Shown here one piece after another: positions 1 to 8,526 of a stretch of 16,135 bases of DNA. The notes beneath the pieces are model-generated. The model made no database searches. It worked only from the letters and a program-made list of their open reading frames with translations, and was not told where the DNA came from. The stretch is taken from the NCBI RefSeq assembly GCF_049651565.1, contig NZ_JBASCI010000003.1, positions 1 through 16,135 of the forward strand, read 5' to 3'. Each line of letters starts with the position of its first letter. Position 1 is the first letter of the stretch. Source of the stretch: Brooklawnia sp049651565. GTDB taxonomy: Bacteria; Actinomycetota; Actinomycetes; Propionibacteriales; Propionibacteriaceae. The position numbers were made by a program, and so were the translations under genes.

Positions 1-204
1 ACCCGGGACAACCTTCGACCAGCCGAACTACGCCGTCAGATAGACCTCATCCAACGCAACCTGACCGAACTCGCACGCCGCCGCGGCACCGTCCAAACCC
101 GAGCCAAACGAAACCACGTCTACCTCAACAAAACCAAGATGCCCCGCACACCCAAGCGGGCACCCAACCACGAGGCAACGACCCCACCCAAGCGGGCATC
201 TTGA
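1..204 (+). CDS. 3' end of an unrecognised CDS (67 codons, cut by window start)
   Basis: Frame 1 is open from the first base to a TGA at 202-204. The visible C-terminus is very basic and ends in a Pro/Lys/Arg-rich tail with a repeated PKRA motif. Before the tail is a likely helical stretch (LRPAELRRQIDLIQRNLTEL). I do not recognise the family. Codons end mostly in C or A (CAA, CGA, AAA, AAC), unlike the G/C-ending codons of every other gene here, which hints at foreign origin. The tail is encoded by a 36-bp imperfect repeat, and a terminator-like hairpin for the opposite strand lies inside it, so coding is not certain. A transposase or other mobile-element protein is possible, but no catalytic motif is in view. 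Confidence 0.4.
   Translation, partial: TRDNLRPAELRRQIDLIQRNLTELARRRGTVQTRAKRNHVYLNKTKMPRTPKRAPNHEATTPPKRAS
125..162 (-). terminator. Possible intrinsic terminator downstream of tyrS
   Basis: Read on the minus strand, TGCCCGC (156-162) pairs with GCGGGGCA (140-147) with one bulged base and an 8-base loop. It is followed by a T-rich run, TCTTGGTTTTGTTG (126-139). A longer alternative stem pairs 194-203 with 135-144 and ends at the same T-rich run. It sits about 90 bases beyond the tyrS stop and could end the arg-tyrS transcript. Doubt comes from its position inside an apparent plus-strand reading frame and from the interrupted T-run. Confidence 0.35.
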
Positions 205-220
205 CATGAGGCAACATGGT
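149..220. repeat. Two-copy 36-bp imperfect tandem repeat
   Basis: Copies lie at 149-184 and 185-220. The first 14 bases of each copy (CACCCAAGCGGGCA) are identical, and an 11-base block (CAYGAGGCAAC) at offset 20 matches at 10 of 11. The linking bases differ, giving about 25 of 36 identical. The period equals 12 codons and the first copy encodes part of the basic tail of the upstream frame. In addition CAAGATGCCC at 135-144 is inverted as GGGCATCTTG at 194-203. Such spaced blocks resemble subterminal transposase-binding repeats of an insertion sequence, but this is inference. Confidence 0.6.
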
Positions 221-248
221 CACCGCCGCGGGTTGCTGTTCAGCGTAG

Positions 249-1514
249 TCACAGCACTTTTACGGCGCCGACGGCACGCTTGCCCCGCCGTAGCACCGCC
301 CAGCTCCCGGCCAGCAGATCGCCCCGCACGAGGCGCTGCTCGACGTCGGTCACCTTGCGGTTGTTCAGGTAGGCGCCCCCTTCGGCGATGGCCCGACGTC
401 CAGCCGACTTCGAAGCCACCACCCCGCTGGCGGCCAGGGCATCGGCGACCAGCGGCAGTCGACCGTCCGCCGGTGCCAGCTTGGCGGCGCCCAACTCGGT
501 CATCACCGCCCGCAACGTCGACTCCGGCAGGTCGGTCAGCTCACCGCGTCCGAACAGGGCGTAACCGGCCTGCTCGGCAGCCGCCCGTTCGTCGGCGCCG
601 TGGACCAGCTCGGTGATGTCGTTGGCCAGCACCCGCTGGGCCGCCCGCAACTGCGGGCGCTGTTCGGTCTGGTCGGCCAGTTCGGCGATCTCGTCGCGGG
701 TGCGCCAGGTGAAGATCTTCAAGTACTCGATGACCTTGGCGTCCTCGGCGTTGAGCCAGAACTGGTGGAAGGCGAAGGGTGAGGTGAGCGCTGGGTCGAT
801 CCAGACCGTCCCGCCCTCCGTCTTGCCGAACTTGCTGCCATCGGCCTTGGTGAGCAGAGGGGTCACCAGGCCGTGCACCTGCACACCCTCGGTGCGGCGG
901 ATGAAGTCGATGCCGGCGGTGATGTTGCCCCACTGGTCCTGGGCGCCGGTCTGCAGGGTGACCCCGTACTGCCGGTACAGCTCGCGGTAGTCCAGCGACT
1001 GCAGCAGCACGTAGGCGAACTCAGTGAAGCTGATGCCGGCCTCCAGCCGGCGGGCCACCACGTCGCGGGCCAGCATCCGGTTCACTGGGAAGTGCTTGCC
1101 GACGTCCCGCAGGAAGTCCAGGGTCGACAACGTCGAGGTCCAGTCGTAGTTGTTGACCACCAGGGCGGCGTTGTCCCCTTCGAGGCTGACGTAGTCACTG
1201 ACCTGCTGGCGTAGCCGCTCGGCCCACTCTTGCACCACGGCTGCGTCATTCATGACCCGTTCGCCGGCCAGCTTGGGGTCTCCGATCAACCCGGTGGCCC
1301 CGCCGACCAGCAGGATCGGCCGGTGACCGCCCTCCTGGATCCGCCGGGCCACCAACAGCTGGACCAGGTGGCCGATGTGCAGGGACGCCGCTGTCGGGTC
1401 GAACCCCACATAGGACGTGATCGGCCCGGCATCCAGGTGGGCCGCCAACGCGTCCGCATCGGTTGACTGGGCCACAAAGCCACGCCAGTTCAGTTCGTCC
1501 AGCAGAGCATTCAC
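249..1514 (-). CDS. tyrS: Tyrosyl-tRNA synthetase
   Basis: Class I aminoacyl-tRNA synthetase that charges tRNA-Tyr with tyrosine in the cytoplasm. The 421 residues match the usual bacterial TyrRS length. The ATP-binding HIGH motif is at residues 46-49 (YVGFDPTAASLHIGHL), and the KMSKS-equivalent loop is KFGKT at 228-232. Residues QTGAQDQWGNI (188-198) fit the tyrosine/ATP pocket. The last 65 or so residues form an S4-type RNA-binding domain (GRRAIAEGGAYLNNRKV). The start is a GTG with only a weak ribosome binding site, chosen because it gives the standard family N-terminus. It lies 30 bases after argH with no visible promoter, terminator or T-box leader in the gap, so it is probably co-transcribed with the arg genes. 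Confidence 0.96.
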   Translation of the reverse strand: MNALLDELNWRGFVAQSTDADALAAHLDAGPITSYVGFDPTAASLHIGHLVQLLVARRIQEGGHRPILLVGGATGLIGDPKLAGERVMNDAAVVQEWAERLRQQVSDYVSLEGDNAALVVNNYDWTSTLSTLDFLRDVGKHFPVNRMLARDVVARRLEAGISFTEFAYVLLQSLDYRELYRQYGVTLQTGAQDQWGNITAGIDFIRRTEGVQVHGLVTPLLTKADGSKFGKTEGGTVWIDPALTSPFAFHQFWLNAEDAKVIEYLKIFTWRTRDEIAELADQTEQRPQLRAAQRVLANDITELVHGADERAAAEQAGYALFGRGELTDLPESTLRAVMTELGAAKLAPADGRLPLVADALAASGVVASKSAGRRAIAEGGAYLNNRKVTDVEQRLVRGDLLAGSWAVLRRGKRAVGAVKVL

Positions 1515-1544
1515 TCCGACAGCGTACCGGCCGGGCGGACCGGG

Positions 1545-3008
1545 TCAGCCGATGGCCCAGCCGCGGGCCTGCTCCACCTCGGCGTCCAGCTCGGCCAGTT
1601 GCTCAGCCACCCGCCGGGGTGCGGTGCCGCCCCGGCCATCCCGGGAGGCCACCGACCCCTCGACAGTCAACACGGCCAGCACCTCGGGGTTGAGTTCCGG
1701 GGCGATGCCGGTGAGTTGTTCGGCGTTCAGTTCCCCCAACTCCAACCCGGCCGCCTCGCAGTAACGCACTGCCGCTCCGGCGATGTCGTGGGCCCTGCTG
1801 AACGGGACACCGCGGCGTACCAGCCAGTCGGCCATGTCGGTGGCCAGCGAGAAGCCCTGCGGTGCGGCCGCGGCCATCCGGTCGACATCGAAACTGAGGG
1901 TGCCGACCATCCCGGCAATCGCGGGCAGCAGCAGGTGCAACTGGTCGACCGAGTCGAACAGCGGTTCCTTGTCCTCCTGCAGGTCACGGTTGTAGGCGAG
2001 CGGCAGCCCCTTGCAGGTGACCAGCAACCCGGCGAGGTTGCCGATCAGCCGGCCGGCCTTGCCCCGGGCCAGTTCGGCCACGTCGGGGTTCTTCTTCTGC
2101 GGCATGATGCTCGACCCGGTCGACCAGGCGTCGTCGAGCCGGGCGAAGCCGAACTCGGGGGTCACCCAGATGATCACGTCCTCGCTCAGCCGGGACAGGT
2201 CGACCCCGACCTGGGCCAGCACGTAGCAGGCCTCGGCGACCAGGTCGCGGGCGGCGGTGCCGTCGATCGAGTTGGGCACCGAGGATGCGAAGCCGAGGTC
2301 ACCGGCCACCTGTTCGGGATCGAGTCCGAGTGAGGTGCCGGCCAGGGCGGCCGATCCGTATGGGCTGACCGCGGCGCGCCGGTCGAGGTCGCGGAGTCGG
2401 TCGATGTCACGCAACAACGGCCACGCATGGGCGAGCAGGTGGTGGCTGAGCAGCACCGGCTGGGCCGACTGCAGGTGGGTGCGGCCGGGCATGATCGCAC
2501 CCAGGTGTCGCTCGGCCTGGTTGCGCAGGGCGCCGACCACCGCGAGCACGTCCAGGCTCAGCGAGCGCACCTCGCGGCGCAGCCAGCGGCGAATCAGGGT
2601 GGCTATCTGGTCGTTCCGCGACCGGCCAGCGCGCAGCCTGCCGCCAAGGTCGGGGCCGACGCGTCCGATCAGCAGCCGCTCGAGGGCGCCGTGCACGTCC
2701 TCGTCGCTGTCCGCGGGCCCGACCCGGCCGGCCGCCACGTCAGCGCGCAACTGCCCGAGCGCGGCCACCATCGCCGCGTGCTCCTCCTCATCCAACAGCC
2801 CAGCCCGGTGCAGGGCGCCGGCGTGCGCGACCGACCCGTCCAGGTCGTCCAGCGCCAACCGCCAGTCGAAGTGGGTCGACGCCGACAGGGCGAACATGGC
2901 GTCCGCCGGGCCACCGGCGAACCGGCCACCCCACAGGAAGCCCTCGGCGTGCTGGGCAGGTGCTTGGTCAGGTTGCTGGCTCACCGGCCCATCATGGCGC
3001 ATCGCCAT
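1545..3008 (-). CDS. argH: Argininosuccinate lyase
   Basis: Catalyses the last step of arginine synthesis, splitting argininosuccinate into arginine and fumarate. At 487 residues it is slightly longer than the usual 460-475 because of a Gln/Pro-rich N-terminal extension of about 20 residues. Fumarase/aspartase-superfamily signatures are intact: GRSRNDQ (128-134), THLQSAQP (177-184) and the flexible catalytic loop GSSIMPQKKNPD (298-309). The ATG at 3008 overlaps the end of argR by 17 bases and has a good ribosome binding site inside argR. A GTG at residue 9 just past the argR stop is a weaker alternative. Its normal partner argG is not adjacent. Confidence 0.96.
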   Translation of the reverse strand: MAMRHDGPVSQQPDQAPAQHAEGFLWGGRFAGGPADAMFALSASTHFDWRLALDDLDGSVAHAGALHRAGLLDEEEHAAMVAALGQLRADVAAGRVGPADSDEDVHGALERLLIGRVGPDLGGRLRAGRSRNDQIATLIRRWLRREVRSLSLDVLAVVGALRNQAERHLGAIMPGRTHLQSAQPVLLSHHLLAHAWPLLRDIDRLRDLDRRAAVSPYGSAALAGTSLGLDPEQVAGDLGFASSVPNSIDGTAARDLVAEACYVLAQVGVDLSRLSEDVIIWVTPEFGFARLDDAWSTGSSIMPQKKNPDVAELARGKAGRLIGNLAGLLVTCKGLPLAYNRDLQEDKEPLFDSVDQLHLLLPAIAGMVGTLSFDVDRMAAAAPQGFSLATDMADWLVRRGVPFSRAHDIAGAAVRYCEAAGLELGELNAEQLTGIAPELNPEVLAVLTVEGSVASRDGRGGTAPRRVAEQLAELDAEVEQARGWAIG

Positions 3009-3533
3009 TGGTCGCTCCCGTCACATCGACCGGCTGGCGGTTCTTGCTGGCAGCCAGGCCGGTGAACCAGTCCGCCAGGCCCTGACCGCCCTCGGGGTCG
3101 CGGGCGATGACCAGGATGCAGTCGTCACCGGCGATCGTGCCCAGCACCGCCGGGTGCCCGACCCGGTCAACAGCGGACGCGAAGTACTGGGCGGCTCCCG
3201 GGGGGGTCTTCAGCACCGCGAGGTTGGCAGAGGCGGCCGCCGAGACCAGCAATTCGACGCAGATCCTGGCCAGCCGGGCCTGGTGTGCGGAGTTGTCGGA
3301 GGTGAACTCCGCGCTTGGGGGTGCATAGACCAGAGCGCCAGCCGCGTTGCGAACCCGGACCGCACCGATCTCGAGCAGGTCCTTGCTGAGGGTGCCCTGG
3401 CTGACCGTGATTCCCTCGTCCGCGAGCAGGTCGGCAAGCTCGGCCTGCGAGCCGATCTCACGGCGCTGGATCAGCTCAATGATCCGGCCCTGCCGGGCCA
3501 CCCGGGACGACGTGCGGGGTGGCGCCTCACCCG

Positions 3534-3537
<4 letters not shown>
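2992..3537 (-). CDS. argR: Arginine repressor ArgR
   Basis: Transcriptional repressor of arginine biosynthesis, a hexamer when bound to L-arginine. The 181 residues start with a winged-helix DNA-binding domain (about 15-75) containing SQAELADLLADEGITVSQGT and SKDL, close to the family SQATLSRDL. The C-terminal oligomerisation and arginine-binding domain (about 85-150) shows TPPGAAQYFASAVDR (111-125) and GTIAGDDC (133-140). The paired Asp residues of GDD and Asp124 are the expected arginine ligands. Family consensus has GNAQ and GDDT, so Ala115 and Cys140 are mild variants. The last 30 residues extend beyond most family members. The start overlaps argD by four bases (ATGA). Its likely target is the double ARG box before argC, which would give autoregulation. 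Confidence 0.94.
3015..3019 (-). promoter_or_regulatory. Ribosome binding site deciding the argH start
   Basis: GGGAG on the minus strand, six bases before the ATG at 3008 and inside the last codons of argR. It favours this start over the GTG 24 bases downstream and suggests translational coupling with argR. Confidence 0.6.
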
Positions 3538-4729
<1,192 letters not shown>

Positions 4730-4730
<1 letters not shown>

Positions 4731-5635
4731 CAGGCCTCCTTGTGTTCGTCGCTGATCATCGTGCCGGCGCCCTCGTTGGTGAAGATCTCAAGCAGCAGCG
4801 CATGCTTGACCCGGCCGTCGATGATGGTTGCCCGGTCGACCCCACCCTCGACGGCGCGCAACGCGGCCTCCATCTTCGGCCGCATCCCGGACGCCAGGCT
4901 GGGCAACAGTTCGCGTACCTCCTGGCTGCTGATCTGGGTGATGATCTCCTCGGAGTTGGGCCAGTCGGCGTAGAGCCCGGCCACGTCGGTGAGGATCGCC
5001 AGGCGTTCGGCGTGGAGCGCGACGGCCAGTGCGGCGGCTGCGGTGTCGGCGTTCACGTTGTAGACCCTGTCGCCCGGGCCGGGCGCCACGGTGGCGACCA
5101 CCGGCACCCGGCCGGCCTCGATCAGGTCGAGCACGGCCGCCGGGTTGACCGACGCCACGTCGCCGACCTGGCCGAGGTTGACCTCTTCACCGTCCACCTC
5201 GATCAGCTTCGGCACCGCAGTGAACAGTCCGGCGTCCTCACCGGACAGCCCGACCGCGAACGGCGCGTAGCGGTTGATCAGGTTGACCAGTTCCCGGCCG
5301 ACTTGCCCGACCAGCACCATCCGGACCACATCCATGGCCTCGGGACTGGTGACCCGTAGCCCGCCACGGAACTCCGACCGGATGTCCAGGCGCCCGAGCA
5401 TGGAACTGATCTGCGGCCCCCCGCCGTGCACCACCACCGGCCGCACCCCGGCCTGCCGCAGGAAGACGATGTCCTGGGCGAAGGCCAGCTTGAGTTCGTC
5501 GTCGACCATGGCGTTGCCGCCGTACTTGATCACCACAATCTTGCCGGCGTACTGCATCAGCCAGGGCAGCGCCTCAATCAGCGTGCCGGCCTTGGCCAGC
5601 AGCGACGCATCGTTGTGGACCCGTTGTTCAACCAT
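4730..5635 (-). CDS. argB: Acetylglutamate kinase
   Basis: Phosphorylates N-acetylglutamate with ATP, the usual control step of the acetylated ornithine pathway. Amino acid kinase fold, 301 residues. Motifs are KYGGNAM (37-43, ATP phosphate binding), VVVHGGGPQIS (67-77, substrate glycine loop), NVNADTAA (193-200) and LTDVAGLY (215-222). About 30 residues precede the kinase core and the C-terminus carries HALLLEIFTNEGAGTM. In this family an N-terminal helix plus such a C-terminal element are associated with hexameric, arginine-inhibited enzymes, so feedback inhibition is inferred. The start overlaps the argJ stop by one base (TGATG). Confidence 0.96.
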
Positions 5636-6789
5636 CAGGAGCTGTACTCCGCATTCTCTTTGACGTAGTCATAGGTCAGGTCATTGGTCCAGATCGTCGC
5701 CGCAGCCGGGCCGGCGTGCAGGTCGACCAGGACGTGGCAGGCGCGCGGAGTCAAGTCGACCAGCGAGCGGTCCTCGCCGACCCCGCCGGCCCGGCAGACC
5801 TGGACGCCGTTGATGCTGACGTCCAGCTGGTCGGCCTCGAAGACAGCGTCGGTGACCCCGATCGCCGACAGCACCCGTCCCCAGTTGGGGTCGTTGCCGA
5901 AGATCGCGCACTTGAACAGGTTGCTGCGGGCGATCGAACGAGCCACCTGCAGTGCGTCGTCCTCGCTGGCGGCGTTGACCACCTCGATCTCGATGTCATG
6001 GGCGGCCCCCTCGGCGTCCGCAATCAGCTGCCGGGCCAACCGCCAGCAGACCTTGGCCAACGTCATGGTGAACTCGTCCGGTTCAGGAGTGACGCCGGAC
6101 GCCCCGCTGGCGAGCAGGAAGACGGTGTCGTTGGTGGACATGCAGCCGTCGGAGTCGATCCGGTCGAAGGTCAGGCTGCAGGCCTGTTGCAGGCTCGACT
6201 GCAGGGCATCGGCATCGACGACGGCGTCGGTGGTCACCACGACCAGCATGGTGGCCAGCGCTGGTGCCAGCATGCCGGCACCCTTGGCCATTCCGCCGAT
6301 GGTGTAGCCGCCGACACCTTGGGCGAACGCCTGCTTGGGCACGGTGTCGGTGGTCATGATGGCGTGGGCGGCGTCGTGGCCACCGTCCACCGAAAGTGCC
6401 CGGTGGGCCTGGTCGACGCCGGTCAGCAGCTGCGTCATCGGTAGCCGGACGCCGATCAGCCCGGTCGAGCAGATCCCTACCTGCTCGGCATCGCAGCCGA
6501 CCACCTGCGCCACGCGTTGGGCGGTGGCCACTGAATCGGCATAGCCGCCCGGCCCGGTGCAGGCGTTCGCGCCGCCGGAGTTGAGGATGACGGCCCGTAA
6601 CAGGCCGTCGGCAACTGCTTGCCGGGACCACGCGACGGGTGCGGCGAAGACCCGGTTGGACGTGAACACGGCTGCGGCGTCCTGGCGCGGGCCCTGGTTG
6701 ACCACCAGGGCCAGGTCGGGCCGGCCGTTGGCCTTGATGCCGGCCGCCACCCCGGCGGCCTGGAAGCCCAGCGGTTCGGTGACGCTCAC
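5635..6789 (-). CDS. argJ: Glutamate N-acetyltransferase / amino-acid acetyltransferase
   Basis: Transfers the acetyl group from N-acetylornithine to glutamate, releasing ornithine and recycling acetate. Some members also use acetyl-CoA. The precursor is 384 residues. The self-cleavage site is in KGAGMLAPALATML, with Ala179-Thr180 as the expected scissile bond and Thr180 as nucleophile of the beta chain. Other family marks are NSGGANACTG (70-79), NDPNWGRVLSAIG near the C-terminus and the terminal YDYVKENAEYSS. The frame stays open to 7491, but that extension reads antisense-like sequence across argC. The GTG at 6787-6789 gives a normal N-terminus and overlaps the argC stop as GTGA. No argA is visible in the window, so bifunctionality cannot be decided. 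Confidence 0.94.
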   Translation of the reverse strand: MSVTEPLGFQAAGVAAGIKANGRPDLALVVNQGPRQDAAAVFTSNRVFAAPVAWSRQAVADGLLRAVILNSGGANACTGPGGYADSVATAQRVAQVVGCDAEQVGICSTGLIGVRLPMTQLLTGVDQAHRALSVDGGHDAAHAIMTTDTVPKQAFAQGVGGYTIGGMAKGAGMLAPALATMLVVVTTDAVVDADALQSSLQQACSLTFDRIDSDGCMSTNDTVFLLASGASGVTPEPDEFTMTLAKVCWRLARQLIADAEGAAHDIEIEVVNAASEDDALQVARSIARSNLFKCAIFGNDPNWGRVLSAIGVTDAVFEADQLDVSINGVQVCRAGGVGEDRSLVDLTPRACHVLVDLHAGPAAATIWTNDLTYDYVKENAEYSS

Positions 6790-7814
6790 GGTGCCACCCC
6801 GATGGTGGTCAGGCCCATGGTCTCCGGCAGGCCGAGCGCCAGGTTCATGGACTGGATGGCTCCGCCGGCAGTGCCCTTGGTGAGGTTGTCCAGGGTGCCG
6901 ACCGCGACCATCCGGCCGGCGGCCCGGTCGACGGTGACCTGGACCTGGAAGCCGTTGCTGCCCAGCACCGACTTGGACGCCGGCCACTGTCCGGCCGGCA
7001 GCACGCTGCAGAACGGTTCGTCGGCGTAGGCGTCCTGGTAGGCCTGCTGGACCGCTTCGGGATCGAGTTCGCTGATCGGCGCGGTCACCACGGCGAGAAT
7101 GCCCCGCGAGATCGGCGCCAGCATGGGGGTGAAGCTGACGGTCGGTTCGACCGCTCCGAGCCGGGCCATGTTCTGGATGATCTCGGGGACGTGCCGGTGC
7201 ATGCCGCCGACGCCGTAGGCGCTGATCGAGTTGAACAGTTCGCTGCCCAGGAGGTGGGGTTTGGCCGACTTGCCGGCGCCCGAGGTGCCGGAGGCGGCGG
7301 CGACGGTGACGTCGTGCCCGGAGATCAGGCCGGAGACCAGGGCGGGCAGCAGCGACAGGGTGACGGCGGTCGGGTAGCAGCCGGGCACCGCGATCCGTCT
7401 GGCGCCGGCGAGTTCCTCGCGGGCGCCGGGTAGTTCGGGCAGGCCGTACGGCCAGCTGCCGGCGTGTTCGGAACCGTAGAACTTGTGCCACTGCGCCGCG
7501 TCGACCAGCCGGAAGTCAGCGCCGCAGTCCACGACCAGCACGTCGCCGCCGAGTTCGGCCGCCACCGCTGCCGAGGCGCCGTGTGGCAGGGCGAGGAAGA
7601 CCACGTCGTGCCCGGCCAGGTTCTCGGCGGTGGTGTCCAGCACGTCACGGTCGGCCAACTGTGGCAGGTTCGGCAGGTGGACGCCAAGCTTGGTGCCGGC
7701 GTTGGAGTGTGCGGTCAGGGCGCCGATGCTGAGCTCGGGGTGAGCAGCGGCCAGCCGCACGATCTCGCCACCGGTGTATCCCGTGCAGCCTGCCACCGCA
7801 ATCGAGAAGGTCAT
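6786..7814 (-). CDS. argC: N-acetyl-gamma-glutamyl-phosphate reductase
   Basis: NADPH-dependent reductase making N-acetylglutamate semialdehyde, and the first gene of the arg operon. It is 342 residues, typical for the family. The N-terminal Rossmann motif is GCTGYTGGE (9-17). The catalytic cysteine is Cys146 in the signature VPGCYPTA. The downstream segment SGTSGAGKSAK and GVGGMHRHVPEI, with a conserved histidine, fits the active site. The ATG at 7814 has no purine-rich ribosome binding site. Instead the codon directly abuts a palindromic operator-like sequence and a plausible promoter, so the mRNA may be leaderless. It overlaps argJ by four bases. Confidence 0.96.
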   Translation of the reverse strand: MTFSIAVAGCTGYTGGEIVRLAAAHPELSIGALTAHSNAGTKLGVHLPNLPQLADRDVLDTTAENLAGHDVVFLALPHGASAAVAAELGGDVLVVDCGADFRLVDAAQWHKFYGSEHAGSWPYGLPELPGAREELAGARRIAVPGCYPTAVTLSLLPALVSGLISGHDVTVAAASGTSGAGKSAKPHLLGSELFNSISAYGVGGMHRHVPEIIQNMARLGAVEPTVSFTPMLAPISRGILAVVTAPISELDPEAVQQAYQDAYADEPFCSVLPAGQWPASKSVLGSNGFQVQVTVDRAAGRMVAVGTLDNLTKGTAGGAIQSMNLALGLPETMGLTTIGVAP

Positions 7815-7848
7815 GGCATAACTATGCCGTGGTCCAAATAGTTATGCA
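7815..7848 (-). promoter_or_regulatory. Tandem ARG-box-like operator before argC
   Basis: Two related sites lie next to the argC start. The first (7815-7828, GGCATAACTATGCC) is a near-perfect palindrome with mismatches only at its centre. The second, read on the minus strand (7848 down to about 7835), is TGCATAACTATTTG, sharing GCATAACTAT with the first. Their centres are 20 bp apart, about two helical turns, the spacing known for paired ARG boxes bound by one ArgR hexamer. The A/T-rich TGCATAA-type half-sites stand out in a GC-rich region and agree with bacterial ARG boxes. Binding by the ArgR encoded in this operon is inferred. Confidence 0.72.
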
Positions 7849-7849
7849 A
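7821..7849 (-). promoter_or_regulatory. Putative argC promoter, possibly leaderless
   Basis: On the minus strand a -35-like TTGCAT (7844-7849) and a -10-like CATAGT (7821-7826) are separated by 17 bases. Six bases then lead to the A of the argC ATG, which would be position +1. The matches to consensus are partial. The absence of a ribosome binding site and the fit of the spacing support a leaderless transcript. Both hexamers lie inside the ARG-box pair. Confidence 0.45.
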
Positions 7850-7873
7850 ACCCGCTCCATCTGTACCGGGTGG

Positions 7874-8443
7874 TCAGCTGGGGGCCGGCTGCCCGTTCAG
7901 CGCGGCAGCGCCCGCGGCCACCAGTCGAAGGCCCAGGTCGAAGCCCTCGTCGTCAAGTGTTTCGGCGTCCGGCGGCAGCACCCCCAGTCGCAACAGGTTC
8001 TGCCGGGTCTGCTCGTGCATCACGTGCCCGAGGACGAACTGCGAGGTGGCTCTGGCCGCCCGTTCCGCCTCCTGGCCCGGCCAGCCGGCCCGGACGAAGA
8101 TGGGCACTGCCGCAGCGTCCGGGATGCGGGAACCGAGCCCGACCGCCAGGGTGGCGGCGACCAGCTCGGCGGCGTCCCGGTGGGTCAGCAGGACACTGCG
8201 CAGGTCGCGCGCCCAGCCGATCAGCGCTGCCACCGGTTCGCCCGGCCACGCGTCGGCCTGGGTGGCCAGGATGGCGTCGGAAACTCCGGCCAACAGGCTC
8301 TGCTTGTTGGCGAAGTGCCAGTAGATGGTGGAGGCCTGCACGCCGACCGCGTCTCCGATTCGACGCATCGACAGGTCTGCCAGGCCGTACTCATCAAGGA
8401 TGGTCAGTGCGGCGGCCACGATGCCCTCCCTACTGACTGCCAC
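7874..8443 (-). CDS. TetR-family transcriptional regulator
   Basis: Cytoplasmic DNA-binding regulator of 189 residues, a normal TetR length. The N-terminal helix-turn-helix covers about residues 24-51 (LSMRRIGDAVGVQASTIYWH, then FANKQSLL), with the family YWHF/YxHF recognition element. The C-terminal half is Ala/Leu-rich helix and resembles the tetracycline-repressor type ligand domain, but the ligand cannot be predicted. The GTG start at 8443 has a weak GGA-containing ribosome binding site. It diverges from the alaA-type aminotransferase, and a perfect palindrome in the gap is a good candidate operator. It lies 59 bases upstream of argC in the same direction, but argC has its own promoter-like region, so a role in arginine control is unproven. 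Confidence 0.9.
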   Translation of the reverse strand: MAVSREGIVAAALTILDEYGLADLSMRRIGDAVGVQASTIYWHFANKQSLLAGVSDAILATQADAWPGEPVAALIGWARDLRSVLLTHRDAAELVAATLAVGLGSRIPDAAAVPIFVRAGWPGQEAERAARATSQFVLGHVMHEQTRQNLLRLGVLPPDAETLDDEGFDLGLRLVAAGAAALNGQPAPS

Positions 8444-8491
8444 TTTCCGACCATACCGCCCAGGGGTGGGATGCCAGTACTCTTGTCACGG

Positions 8492-8510
8492 CGCGTCAGG
8501 ACGTGACGCG
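8492..8510. promoter_or_regulatory. Perfect 19-bp palindrome, candidate TetR operator
   Basis: CGCGTCA and TGACGCG are perfect inverted arms separated by five bases (GGACG). A second, overlapping inverted pair GTCACG / CGTGAC lies at 8485-8490 and 8502-8507. The element sits in the 83-bp divergent gap, directly before the ribosome binding region of the aminotransferase and about 50 bp from the regulator start. Size and symmetry fit TetR-family operators. A bound repressor would block the aminotransferase transcript and perhaps the regulator itself. Confidence 0.5.
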
Positions 8511-8523
8511 GGAGGGCAGGAGG
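8511..8523 (+). promoter_or_regulatory. Ribosome binding site deciding a TTG start
   Basis: GGAGGG (8511-8516) and AGGAGG (8518-8523) precede the TTG at 8527 by 10 and 3 bases. An in-frame GTG at 8503 lies upstream of these purine runs, so it would put the ribosome binding site inside the gene. The family N-terminus also begins at the TTG. Confidence 0.6.
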
Positions 8524-8526
8524 ATC

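Noticed and set aside
1515..1544. T-box or other leader before tyrS
   Set aside because: The gap after argH is only 30 bases and has no T-box sequence or room for an antiterminator.
6790..7491. N-terminal extension of ArgJ to a 618-residue protein
   Set aside because: The extension reads out of frame through argC and is Arg-rich. The GTG overlapping the argC stop gives a normal ArgJ.
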